Notes under the pieces: model-generated
Told to the model about the DNA's origin: nothing
The model's database searches: none
Seen by the model: only the letters and a program-made list of their open reading frames with translations
Translations under genes and position numbers: made by a program
Assembly (NCBI RefSeq): GCF_003073045.1
Contig: NC_037591.1
Location: forward strand, 25,763,319 to 25,827,318
Reading direction: 5' to 3'
Origin: Pomacea canaliculata
Taxonomy: Eukaryota > Mollusca > Gastropoda > Architaenioglossa > Ampullariidae
DNA length: 64,000 bases
Shown here: positions 1-9,823 of the stretch, piece after piece
Layout: each line of letters starts with the position of its first letter
How positions within the stretch are numbered: the first letter of the stretch is position 1

Positions 1-495
1 TTTTTTTTTATCCATCTCGAACTCCTGAGAATTATCCTTCCAATGTAAGACCACCGATGTGAAGGCAGTCCTACTGCATGGTTCTGAAACCTGGAGAGTG
101 ACAAACACCATCAACAACAAGCTACAGACGTTTACCAACCGATGCCTACGCCACATTATAGGAAAAGATCTCCTACAGAAGTCTATGAAAAATAACCTAT
201 CAAAATGCTTTTAGCCAAGACACAAAAGCTCAAATGGGGCTGGATAGGACACACTCTGCACAAACCAGCTGACACCATTGCATTGCAGGTACTTGACTGA
301 AATTCCTAAGGGAAGAAGAGAGTTGGGAGGCTTGGAAAACAAAGACAACTTGGAAAAGAACAGGAGAGAGCGAAGCAAAGGACATCTGCACCACATGGGT
401 CCAACTGATGGAGGGGGGGGGAGGTGCCCTAAGCTGGGTCCGCTGGCGACGTGTTGTTGCGGCCCTATGCTCCGCGAGGAGTAACAAGGAATAAA
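1..495 (+). mobile_element. 3' end of a non-LTR retrotransposon (LINE), degenerate
   Basis: From about position 58 a + strand frame reads D-V-K-A-V-L-L-H-G-S-E-T-W-R and then R-C-L-R-H-I-I-G. This is the block after the palm of non-LTR reverse transcriptases (xVLLYGSETW..., RTE/CR1-like). Further on come W-G-W-I-G-H-T-L, then a G-K-R-R/G-R-like basic stretch in a shifted frame, and near 445-483 R-V-V-A-A-L-C-S-A-R-S-N-K, the usual extreme C-terminus (WRRxVxGLCSxR). Several stops and frame changes separate these blocks, so the copy is dead. The 5' part lies outside the window. The family assignment (RTE-like against another clade) is not secure. Confidence 0.75.
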
Positions 496-524
496 CATTG
501 AGCTATAATGAAAAACGTCTTGAC

Positions 525-1923
525 AACTTACCTTCCATCAAATATACATTAAAAATAGCAATTTACGATCCATAAATAAAACGCTGATAGCTTACATTTT
601 ATCAAATAAAAATGCAATGCTGGAAATTAACCATCACATAAAAAAATTGCCGCACAAACTCGCATTTAAAATATATTTGTCTTTTAGTAACAATATTACA
701 CATGGGAAAATTAACTCAGATGCGCTCACTTAGTAACAGAGATTCATTAATAATACAACTTAGACTGAAATGACCGTGCTTGATGCCGATAAAATTTTAT
801 CTGGAAAAGATTTACTTACCAGTATGTTTGGTCAATTCGGTTTGGACCTTTTATTTTTTGAACTTCAGTGGAAGATTTTGCTTGATCATCTTCGAGTTCT
901 AAATAAAGTTTAAATCTGTAGGTCTGTGTTCCAAAATCAGCTGTTTTATTTTCTGGGCAAAACACCGCTTCTTCACAACGACAGATGACTTGACATGCAC
1001 AAATTTGCTGAACTGTGCCATACTCGCTGTCAGAAATACTTTTTACACGTAAGGGAGCTCTTCTGTGTAATGGTATTCATTCTTCTGGTTTCTTAGTGGC
1101 AGGTGAGCATGCCGTGTTTAAAAGGCTTGTATCTTAAAAATGAAGCATAATAATAATGTATTTTGTAAATTTTTATATCTAAATGAGCTCCACCCGATCA
1201 TGAAGAAAAAATATGACCCTCGGGTTAGCCTTTAAACTTACGCTGAAGAGCAATAAATAGCATGGACTAATGTGGCCTTACCTTGGTCTTAGATTGTCAC
1301 AAATAAATCACGTGTATTCTCTGCTTGAGGGACAGATGGAGCCAAAGATTAAAAAAAACTTTTGCTAAAGAGTTGAAAATGGCACTGTTTGTGCCAAAAA
1401 ATCCTTTTTGTAAAAAAAGTAGCTATTGTTTCTTCTCATTTTTCTAACAGTCATTTTCATTGGTCACAACTGAGTTCTTTGTAGTCTACCCTGAGAGGAC
1501 AAAGGAGAAGCCTTGACTCTAGGTCTCAGACGGATTTCACAGAGACAGCGAAGATTTTAATGCGGATAAACTATTACTTGTCTATTTTTTGAGGAGTGCC
1601 TCCGGCATTCCCATCGTTTCAGCAGGTACTTCATTTGCTCTGATACGAAATGATAGAGTCTGTTATTAGATGTCAATAGGATAAATCACAGACAAGCAGG
1701 CAAAAAGACTTGAAGGAAAGGATGAACTACTCTGACAATGTTTTAGATGTCGAGGCATCACCATTAATTTCTTTTTGTGCATAACGCAGAATCTCCAGCC
1801 CTACCTGCATCAAAAGTCTTAATCAGATGCACACAATGTGATTTGCTATCGGGGGTTTTGGTGTATTGTTTTCTAGAACCTTTTGCGTATTCCACTAGTT
1901 GTTTGCTACATTTCTTCACCCTG
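525..1923 (+). repeat. Upstream unit of P450-1, shared with spacers before P450-3, the pseudogene and P450-4/5
   Basis: This stretch holds no gene. It is recognisably the same sequence as 17700-18811 (before P450-3). Shared phrases include a run around 590-625 and 17760-17800 (aaaatgcaatgctgg) and the ggcctaacatggc / tcacaaataaatcacgtg run at 1265-1315 and 18300-18360. A partial copy lies at 23310-24610, before the pseudogene. Its 1540-1860 part also matches the upstream regions of P450-4 and P450-5. It is the 5' part of the ancestral duplicated gene-plus-flank unit. Confidence 0.7.
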
Positions 1924-2010
1924 GGCTTATCATAGCACGTGAAGTTTTTGTGATCACGCGTGTCAAACAAGTGACCACAGAAAAAAAGATTCTCTTCTGT
2001 ATCTATATAA
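1924..2010 (+). promoter_or_regulatory. Promoter of P450-1: conserved element plus TATA box
   Basis: A GGCTTATCATAGCAcGTGA block followed by TTTTTGTGATCAcgCGTG starts at 1924 and recurs before genes 3, 4 and 5. A TATATAA box lies at 2004-2010, 75 nt before the ATG, matching the 61-79 nt spacing in the other copies. The block contains a TGATCA palindrome next to a CACGCGTG-like core. The factor that binds it is unknown. Confidence 0.6.
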
Positions 2011-2084
2011 CTCTCATTCCTTTACATCAGAACCACTGTGAAGACCACCTCTATATTGGTGTTACCAAGACAAACAGTATTATT

Positions 2085-5000
2085 ATGGTGCTGAATGTAT
2101 CTCAGCTCATTTCCTTGCCTGGCCTTGCTTTGCCCTGGCTTCTCGCGGTAACAGGCTTATTTTTGTATCTTCTCTACAAATATTTTGCACCTGAGAAAAA
2201 GCCTGTACCTCCAGGGCCATCAGGTGTTATGATATTTTTTGATATTCTAAAAGCGGTCAAAGGAGGAACTTTGCATTTGCTGGCTGAGAAGTTGGCCAGA
2301 CAGTATGGAGAGATCGTCATGTGCAGGACCATCATCGGCAACTTTTGTTTCCTCAACTCGGCGAGACTTGTCAGACAGGTGTTTACCGACAAGGGGACAG
2401 AACTCGTCACCAATGATCGACCCAGAACGTTCACTGGCGCTAGTGTAATGTTCAATTCTCAGGATGTCTCTCTTAGTGACACAGTCACCAATCCGAACTG
2501 GCTTAAGATGAGAAAGCTCTTGCATTCCACTATAAAGGTGAGAGATTTCTACAGGAGTTCAACATTTAATACCTAAGCGATTATTGCGATTCAGAGATAT
2601 TAAAAATAATAATTTCAAGTATAACAGAGAGCTGTACTTATGTGGAAAGTATCTTTGTGTCCATGTATTCAGCCTTGTATCACAGGTATGTTTGTATCTT
2701 ATCGTATTGCCGCAGACGTTACTCGACCTAAATTCTTACTGAAACACACTGCAGCTTTTTTATTATTTTTTTCTTTCTATATTTTAACAGTAAAGATCTA
2801 AAATTATAATGACGCATCGTTTTGAGAAGAAAAATCAAGTTAAACATCTATTACAAATGACAGTTTTATCACAAAAATGGTATGCTCCTAATTTTTTTTT
2901 TTGGGGGGGAAGGGGGGGGGTTGTCATCGGCATTTTCTTTCTTCTTGACAGGTCGACCTGGAAAGCAATGAGAAAATGTACATTAACTTAAAACAGTTAC
3001 AATTCTAGATTATCTCCTTCAAGTATTTATAATCACTACAGAGCTCTGGAATTTCGTCTTCATTGTTTTCCGGACCGACCTCGATTAGAGCCAATGAAAG
3101 ATCAATTAATATTTACGAATTAGCCGGTTAACATAACTAAACTATACAATGTCTCCATACTATTCTTTCGTCTAAACATAAAATGGAAAAGTATATTCCT
3201 TAACAAACTGTAAGACTGTGAGTGTCTGTCACAGAAGCTCATATGCGCGCCCAACACTCACGCCGTCGCCCGGACATCAGCGAGTTCTTTTCGTCCTAAA
3301 CAAAGACAACTCTATCTCTCTCAGGCCTTGTCTAAGTTTTGATTATAAAAACAAATGTTACAGTACTCGATGCATAAAAGTAAAAGAAACAATATCTCAA
3401 TTGATTTATAGCCAAAAGTTACTTCTTCAAATTAAGTAATAATTCTAATTATGGATATTGTACTAAAAGAAATTTTCTTTCAGTCAATAGTCAGTCGGAC
3501 ATGGAGAATAATAGGAATTATAGTTCGGGATGTACTCACAATGTCATTGTTAAACACCGCTAACACTCTGGACTCATGACACACCTAGTTGCAATGGTCT
3601 GAACGGTCTGTTTTAACATGTTTACAGTTTTGTTATTTTCTTCATATTTAGTTCTACGGAAGCGGCGTGGAGAAGTTTGAAAAAGTTATGCAGACAGAGT
3701 TATGCCGCTTAACGGAGATGTTGCATACAAAAATAAAAACGAATGGAGGAGACTATCCTGGACAGTTAGGAGGATATTGTGAAGTAGAGCTGGAACACAT
3801 GATTTCCACTTCCATTCAGCGTGCCTTATCTATTCTGGTATGTCTTATTTTGGCCATCTTTAATTAGATAATTTTATTCAGATCACACGCTTATATACAT
3901 ACATGTATAAGATAATTGAAAGTTACCCTTGGATAGCACTACAACAGTGAGTTTTTCCGTCCAACAGATCACGGGAGAAGAACAAAGCCCAGATTCTAAA
4001 GTTCCACAAATGATTGGAGATTTCGCGGTGAACATTCAGAGAATCCTGTCGCCTACTATTGAGTCCGTTTTGGTTACCTTCCCATTCCTGCGGTTTCTCC
4101 CTGGAACCTGCTACAAGGAGCTGTGTGGAAACACCCTCAAGTACCGGGACATGCTCATAGAAGAAGTCTTTACCAAAGGAAAGGTTGTTCTTGGACTCCT
4201 TTTCTTTATGTTATTGAAATCGTATAAGTTTAAAATAAAGTATGAAAACATGTATTTCAGATACGTTGTACTAAACACTTCGGGTTTACATAAAATAGTC
4301 CATCTTGTCCTTCACAGATGATATATTACAATTCTTTTCCGTCGTACAAGTGATATTGTAGATACCTTTTTAATGTATCAGAAACGGTATATTTATATCA
4401 AAGAACTCTAATACCAGTAGTTTCTAGTATGATTACCTAATTATTGTGACACCGTTTGCTGTTAATCAGTAAAGGTAATCGTGAATATTATATAATGAGT
4501 AATTTACAGACTAAACCTAGCATTGAAAATCTTTAAAAAATTGTTTTGTTTCTATTATTTCTTTAACTATTATCCAAGCTATTAACGTGTTTATGGGGGA
4601 TGTTGTGAAGGCAAAGCACGTGCCTGGTGAGCCGAAGGGAATGGTTGGCTCGCTGCTGGAAGCACAGATGAGTAACGACTGGCTTAAAGACGACCACATC
4701 CGGACTTTGCTTCTAGACATTATTATCGCTGGTATGACTACACAAAATGTATTACTATTTTCATACGTTATAGACTTGTGTTCTTGTCTAGTCCTGTAGT
4801 CAGCCTGTACTTTTTGTGGACAAGAATATGCAATGGCCTTTGAGGACTTCCTTAATATAATGTAAAAAAAGCTGTTTATTGAAATTGGGAATTCCATTTA
4901 ATGCTTCTACGTTCTTACGTGCCTTTTTTCTTTTAAATGGAAATTACTGAATGTAATACAATGTTACAATAGTAATCCCAATGAATAAGTTATGTTGAAC

Positions 5001-6786
5001 GTGTATCGGTGAAAACAGTAAAAGTTAAAGTAGAACTGGTTTATGAAAAGAATAAGTGATGTCTATTTCCCAAACAAGCATATTTGATTTTTTATAGCAA
5101 AAAAAAAAAACAAAACAAAAAAACAAACAAACAAAAAAAAAACTAAACAAACAAAAAAAAAAAAAACAAACAAACAAGACTATACCTATACAACGTAACT
5201 ATATAAAGTGGGTTTTCGCGCACAAATTTTACTGGGAAAAATCGAAATTTTACAAGTATAAGTATAATTTCATAGTTTTAAATACTAACAGGAACCGGAT
5301 AAAAGTAAAAGGAAAAAATTATGCGTCAACCTCACAGGGAAAAGATGTATTTCATATACATATTTTCATTATATATATTTTTTTCTATATTTAATGCACA
5401 GTTCAAGTATGTTATACTATTCTTTAATTTGCGCTCTTGTTTGTTATACTATTTATTCTTAATGCCTCTAATTAGTTATAGATAAATGTTTTGCATTTTG
5501 ACGAGTATTCCCAAACTTTCTGCCATATCGGTAATTCATGTATAAGAATTATAGAAACAGACTGAAACTATTCAGTCTACTTTCAAGGAAGAAAATGAAG
5601 TAAGAAATCACTTAGGTTCATTCTCCTTAACATAAAATAATTATTAAAATCCACCCCTGGAGCAACTTTGAGTTTATAACTTTTCATAATGCAGTTAGAT
5701 AATAATAGTGTTAAGTCAGCCATTTGTAATTTTCAGCGTTCATTACTTCCAACGAGTTGCTCAAGTCGTTGTTCCTGCACATGGTACACTATCCTCAAGT
5801 CATGAGGAAGATTCAGCAAGAGATAGACAGCGTCCTTGGAGACAGAGCACCATCACTTGACGACAGAAGAAGCTTACATTTTACGGAGGCAGTCGTCTTG
5901 GAAGTGATCAGAAGCACTTCCAGCGTCCCTTTGGGTGTGTGGCACGAGACAAGAGAGGACATTGTTACTGATGGCTACTGCATTCCCAGGGGAACTGTGG
6001 TGAGATGACAGGCTCGTGGACAGGCAAAAAATAAAAAAGAAAGATTATTTCTTAACACTTGTTACCCTAAATTACTCGCATGTAAACGACTCGTTGGTTC
6101 TATGAGCCTGCATGCGAACTAGAAAAGATGTAAATCTATAGAATAGTATATTCCAGCGTTAAAAGTTTGCTTTTCTCTGAATAAAGCTGTCAGGAAAATT
6201 TAGATGCAACTTAAAAATGATGAGCTCGCTTAACCATGTGACCTAGACCGTAATACACACTCTCAACTGAACTTTCCACAGCTGTTTGAGAACATTTGGT
6301 GGATGAATAGGGATTCAACAGCATGGAAGGAGGACCCTGAGGTATTTCGTCCTGAGCGTTTCCTTGATGACGAGGGTCAGTTGCTGTCCCCTACAGAATC
6401 CACACGATGGAGGTAGCGTGCTTCTGTGATGTCTCCCCAATCATAAGTATTGCGATCCTATATTTTATTACTAAAAATAACTTCAGTACATATCATACTA
6501 CTGGTGAAAAGATGTTTAATATTTTACGTACAACATCAAATGTTTTCGTAAACTTGATATTTTATTCAGATTTCTTCCCTTTGGCATTGGAAAGCGCAGC
6601 TGTCCTGGGGAGAGTTTCGCGCGCTCGCGTGCCTTCCTCTACGTCACAACGCTCTTACAGCAGTTCGACTTCCTCCCGCCTGTCAACCATGACTTGCTTC
6701 CCCTCAGACAAGATTCTTGGGCAGAAGGCATCGTCCTGGAGTTAAAACCATGCCAAGTGTCAATAAAGAGGAGGTCACAGCAATGA
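2085..6786 (+). CDS. P450-1, cytochrome P450, clan 2 (CYP2-like), 7 exons, 528 aa
   Basis: Exons are 2085-2537, 3652-3837, 3968-4183, 4611-4731, 5737-5999, 6282-6412 and 6570-6786; all introns are GT-AG and the joined frame is open to TGA. The predicted product is a heme monooxygenase anchored in the ER membrane and fed by NADPH-P450 reductase. An N-terminal hydrophobic helix (about residues 15-37) precedes the PPGPSG hinge. WLKMR in helix C fits WxxxR. Helix I reads A325-A-F-I-T329, with no acidic residue before the Thr. ExxR is E381-R384, followed by FRPERF and PFGIGKRSC, with heme Cys468. Exon 6 has one extra codon (W-K-E-D-P against W-E-D-P elsewhere). The frame is open upstream to 1899, but the ATG at 2085 matches the start of the other copies and lies below the TATA box. 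The coding body pairs with P450-7, while the promoter and early exon 1 resemble P450-3. The substrate is unknown. Confidence 0.92.
5098..5176. repeat. A-rich (AAAC)n low-complexity tract in intron 4 of P450-1
   Basis: About 80 nt made almost only of A with interspersed C lie in the long fourth intron. The equivalent intron of P450-7 lacks the tract. It may be an expanded microsatellite or the poly-A tail of a lost retroposon. Confidence 0.7.
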
Positions 6787-7540
6787 CAGACGAGCTAGCT
6801 ATAAGCATAAATTTCGGTTAAAGGAGAATTATCAGAAAACGTCACCATCGACTGGAACTAACACTTCTAAATTGTCACATCAATAATTTGAAGTATTGAG
6901 GCTGTTTGTACTTACTACAGTTAAGACTATATACTCAGTTTGAAAGACCTTACACATTTCAAATTCAAACGCGTACATAAGTCTAAAAGCCAAAGATTGC
7001 TCGAGGATGATGAACTGTTGGTTCGTTAACACCGTCTGTGTCGTGTTCCTCTGTTTTCGCTTCGTTTTGAGAAATTGAAGATTATTTTAAATAGCTTAAA
7101 ATTTGACGATTGTTACTTTTTACATTTAGTAAGGGGTTATGATATTATCAGATATTCTCAGAGGAAAGTATTCTACAGGTAGTGGATCACTTTCACAAGG
7201 ATGAGCCCATAGATCATGATCACTGGATAGTTCCATGGAATTTGCTTAGAATTCGCCTAACATCTAAATCTCTTAAATTTAAAACGATGTATTGTGCATG
7301 TATATATACACTTCACGTTTATCAAGAAAAAGGTAAATGTAGTCCTACCACCTTAAAATGGTAGGCCACAACAGTAATTAGTAAAAAAGTTCATCACTCA
7401 AATTTTGTAAATTTTTTTAGACGAAGAAGATGTCAGATTCCTCACTTAGCAGGAATTCCGCTTTGCTCGTCTTGCTGACTGCTGATCACCTACAACATCA
7501 AGCACCCAACGCACAGTTGAGTCAAATGTGAGGACATATC
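6787..7540. other. 3' flank and spacer after P450-1
   Basis: This is AT-rich sequence without a convincing gene. Short open frames here (for example at 7182-7364) have no recognisable domain. No AATAAA lies just after the stop; the nearest is inside the last codons (6762-6767). Confidence 0.5.
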
Positions 7541-7554
7541 ATTATGGGGCGCCA

Positions 7555-7921
7555 AAAAATTCATTCTACAAGTATACAATGGAATTGTATAGCCACAATG
7601 CATTCTGTAGCTACAGAAAGGAATTGTCTATATGAAATGAATTGGATAGGAACTTCTAAATTCAATATATATGAAATACGTTGGCTTTTACCGAGTTTTT
7701 CTCTCTCTAGTTATAGATTGCATTCTATAAGTATAGAATGGATTGTATAGCTATACATGTAGAATGAATTTTTCAGACGTGGAATTTTCTTTAATTTACT
7801 CTCTATAGCTGTACAATGCATTTTATACTTTTATAATTCATTCTATAGCTATAAAATTCCTTCTATAAGTATATAATGCATTCTATATTTATACAATTGA
7901 ATTCTATTCGTTCAATTCTAT
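7555..7921. repeat. Degenerate AT-rich repeat with many short palindromes
   Basis: Variants of ATTCTATAAGTATAGAATG and TTGTATAGCTATACA recur about a dozen times in 370 nt, in both polarities. Each unit is close to self-complementary (TATAGCTATA, ATTCTATA/TATAGAAT). An imperfect satellite or a transposon terminal array would look like this. No open frame of interest is present. Confidence 0.65.
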
Positions 7922-8029
7922 TTCGATCCTAATAATAATTTTCTTGGTTACACTAAATTGCCTTCACTTGATAATTGGGAACGTACGCAGGGGACTTGTA
8001 TTATTGTGCTCTCATTGCTAGCAATTTAA

Positions 8030-8339
8030 TTAGTGTAGGTGTTTCGCGTACACGTACATGTCGGGGCGGGGAGCAGAGACATCGAGTGTCAATACGCCCG
8101 AGGGCAGCGACGATTACGACACCTTTGTCCGTCTTGCCTACCCTGTCCCCGAAGTTCACGACAGCTAGTTCATGAAACCACCCCTGCGTTCAAGACAGAC
8201 ACAGCTGTCTTGGCATCTGTACACTCGGTACTCACTTCATGTATACCTCCTTCGAGTTGTAAAGTTCGTTTCCCTCGGGTGCTCACTCACGCCTGAGAGA
8301 CTCTGTGAAACCCTTCGCTCGCCGTGGGCGCCTGTTAAA
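8030..8339 (+). other. CpG-richer stretch upstream of a possible lone exon
   Basis: Base composition changes sharply here to a GC- and CpG-rich stretch (cgggg, gcgacg, ccgtcttgcc and similar) compared with the AT-rich spacer. It ends in the start-like context TTAAAATGGCGGC. It could be the promoter or 5' UTR of a gene whose first exon follows, or the end of a transposon. Confidence 0.3.
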
Positions 8340-8525
8340 ATGGCGGCTGCCAGCGAAGCAGAGAATGTAATTTTGTTGATGGACATATTTGACAGTGACG
8401 ACGAAGTAATAAAAGCAATCTATTGCAGCGCCAAACAATATAAACTTTTAGTTGCATTCATTTGTGAACTAAAGATGAAAAAGTCCATGAGAATTAAAGA
8501 TTACGTGGAAAGAACAACGCGGTAG
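8340..8525 (+). CDS. Possible lone first exon or transposon-protein N-terminus, 61 codons, unrecognised
   Basis: The ATG at 8340 sits in a good start context (AAAATGGCG) and opens an acidic then basic frame beginning M-A-A-A-S-E-A-E-N-V-I-L-L. It contains D-I-F-D-S-D-D-E and ends K-D-Y-V-E-R-T-T-R before TAG. The stop overlaps a plausible splice donor (gcg|gtagtc at about 8521), so the frame may continue in a lost or distant exon. The Asp-rich start followed by a basic Y-V-E-R-T-x-R segment recalls the N-terminus of PIF/Harbinger-type nuclease proteins. That resemblance is weak. No downstream partner exon was found before P450-2. Confidence 0.3.
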   Translation: MAAASEAENVILLMDIFDSDDEVIKAIYCSAKQYKLLVAFICELKMKKSMRIKDYVERTTR

Positions 8526-9239
8526 TCTGCTATTTTCTGTATGACCATGAGAAAATTAGAGGAATAGAAAAACAAAATAAAATTCAATTTCTGCCTGTCA
8601 CCTAAGAAAGTCTATTTCAGATATGGATTCTTTTAGAAAAGGTCTGTGACGATATTGCGATAGGTTATTATCATGAGATCTTAACACCGGTACCTGACCC
8701 CGTACCTATGATCGACTTGTCGCAGCTACACGCGGGGAGGGGAAACAGAGGATGGAGGGATGCGATACGATCACCTGCCTGCGAAGTAGAGCGTGACTGA
8801 GGAGAAAAAGCTCGATGTATGCGTCACTATCACCACCCAGATTTCATGCCCTCTCTCAACTTTCGTCAGTCTAGGATCGCATTACACTTCCCTCCTGTTC
8901 GTCTGACTTCCCTAATGGGGCCCATCAAATGCCACTGCTCTTGCAGGCTGGGTATGTGTCCCAATTTTATGACTCCAATAAGCTGTATGCTGGGAAACGC
9001 TTATAATATCGACACTCACACGCTGACATAAGCATATCGCGTAAAAATAAACGACGAGTAGACTGACTTTCTGTTGTTGTGGTCCCGATTCGAAGTTTCA
9101 AGGTGGAAGGCAAATTCATCTACCATCTCTAGAAAGACATGACGATGAAATCTGAACTTTTGATACACACTTCTATGTCGTCGTATATATCTATCCCAAA
9201 ATACTTATTTATTTGAAGATTCGCCGTGAATATCTTCTA
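8526..9239. other. Spacer without a recognised gene
   Basis: The composition is mixed and there are several short open frames (for example 8819-9031) with no domain signature. I see no repeat shared with other spacers here. Confidence 0.4.
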
Positions 9240-9247
9240 CACACCTA

Positions 9248-9545
9248 CAGGCCTGACGACAGGGGGGGACAGGGGGGTCTGGTGTACCCGGGCCCGCGGC
9301 TGTCAAGGGGGCCCGGCCTTGGTCAGTGGATTTTTTTCTTCTTCTTCTCCTTTTCTTTTTCTTTTAAAGAAAGGTCTAAGGACAGAACACCCAAGCATTA
9401 CACATGCAGAAGTTGAGTTTGAGTGTAGATATTGAGATTCGAATTGTAAACATACATTATATACTGGGAAAATAATTTACGATTACAAGTACAAGGGGCC
9501 CGGAGAGGTCTGTCCCGGGGCCCGGGCTGGCTCTCGGCGGCCCTG
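9248..9545. mobile_element. Non-autonomous hAT-type MITE, 298 bp
   Basis: The 8-bp sequence CACACCTA lies directly on both sides (9240-9247 and 9546-9553) as a perfect target-site duplication. The ends are inverted and imperfect: CAGGCCTGACGACAG on the left and, reverse-complemented, CAGGGCCGCCGAGAG on the right, 11 of 15 matching. An 8-bp duplication and ends starting CAGG are typical of the hAT superfamily. Both subterminal regions are very GC-rich (cccgggcccg-like), around an AT/CT-rich middle. There is no transposase frame. Confidence 0.8.
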
Positions 9546-9751
9546 CACACCTAAACTCTACAACCATGGCGGCCATCTTTGCGCCTGTGGCTTACCACCT
9601 GTACACTAGGTACGCGTGCGCTCACAGGTACGTGCTCTCCGGAACGTCCATACCGTCGTAGACTTAGCGTTGCGGAACGAAGGGCAGGATGGGTGCAGCT
9701 CTTGTCCTCACTCGTGACAAACGATAAGCCCTTGGAAATGCGTCACCGACA

Positions 9752-9757
9752 TATAAA
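9752..9757 (+). promoter_or_regulatory. TATA box of P450-2
   Basis: TATAAA lies 72 nt before the ATG, the same spacing as in the paralogs. The GGCTTATCATAGCA element of genes 1, 3, 4 and 5 is not visible upstream. Confidence 0.55.
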
Positions 9758-9823
9758 ACTCTGACATAAGAGTACTGTGAAGGCCAACTCTACTTCACTG
9801 TTGGCAAGACAAGCTGCACCAAT

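Noticed and set aside
1899-2084. In-frame upstream extension of P450-1 exon 1
   Set aside because: It runs through the TATA box and the leader shared with other copies, and the added residues have no counterpart in the paralogs.
2174-2455. Antisense open frames of 80-110 codons opposite exon 1, present in every P450 copy
   Set aside because: They are mirror frames of the conserved sense exon and persist because the sense sequence is conserved; no independent start context or domain.
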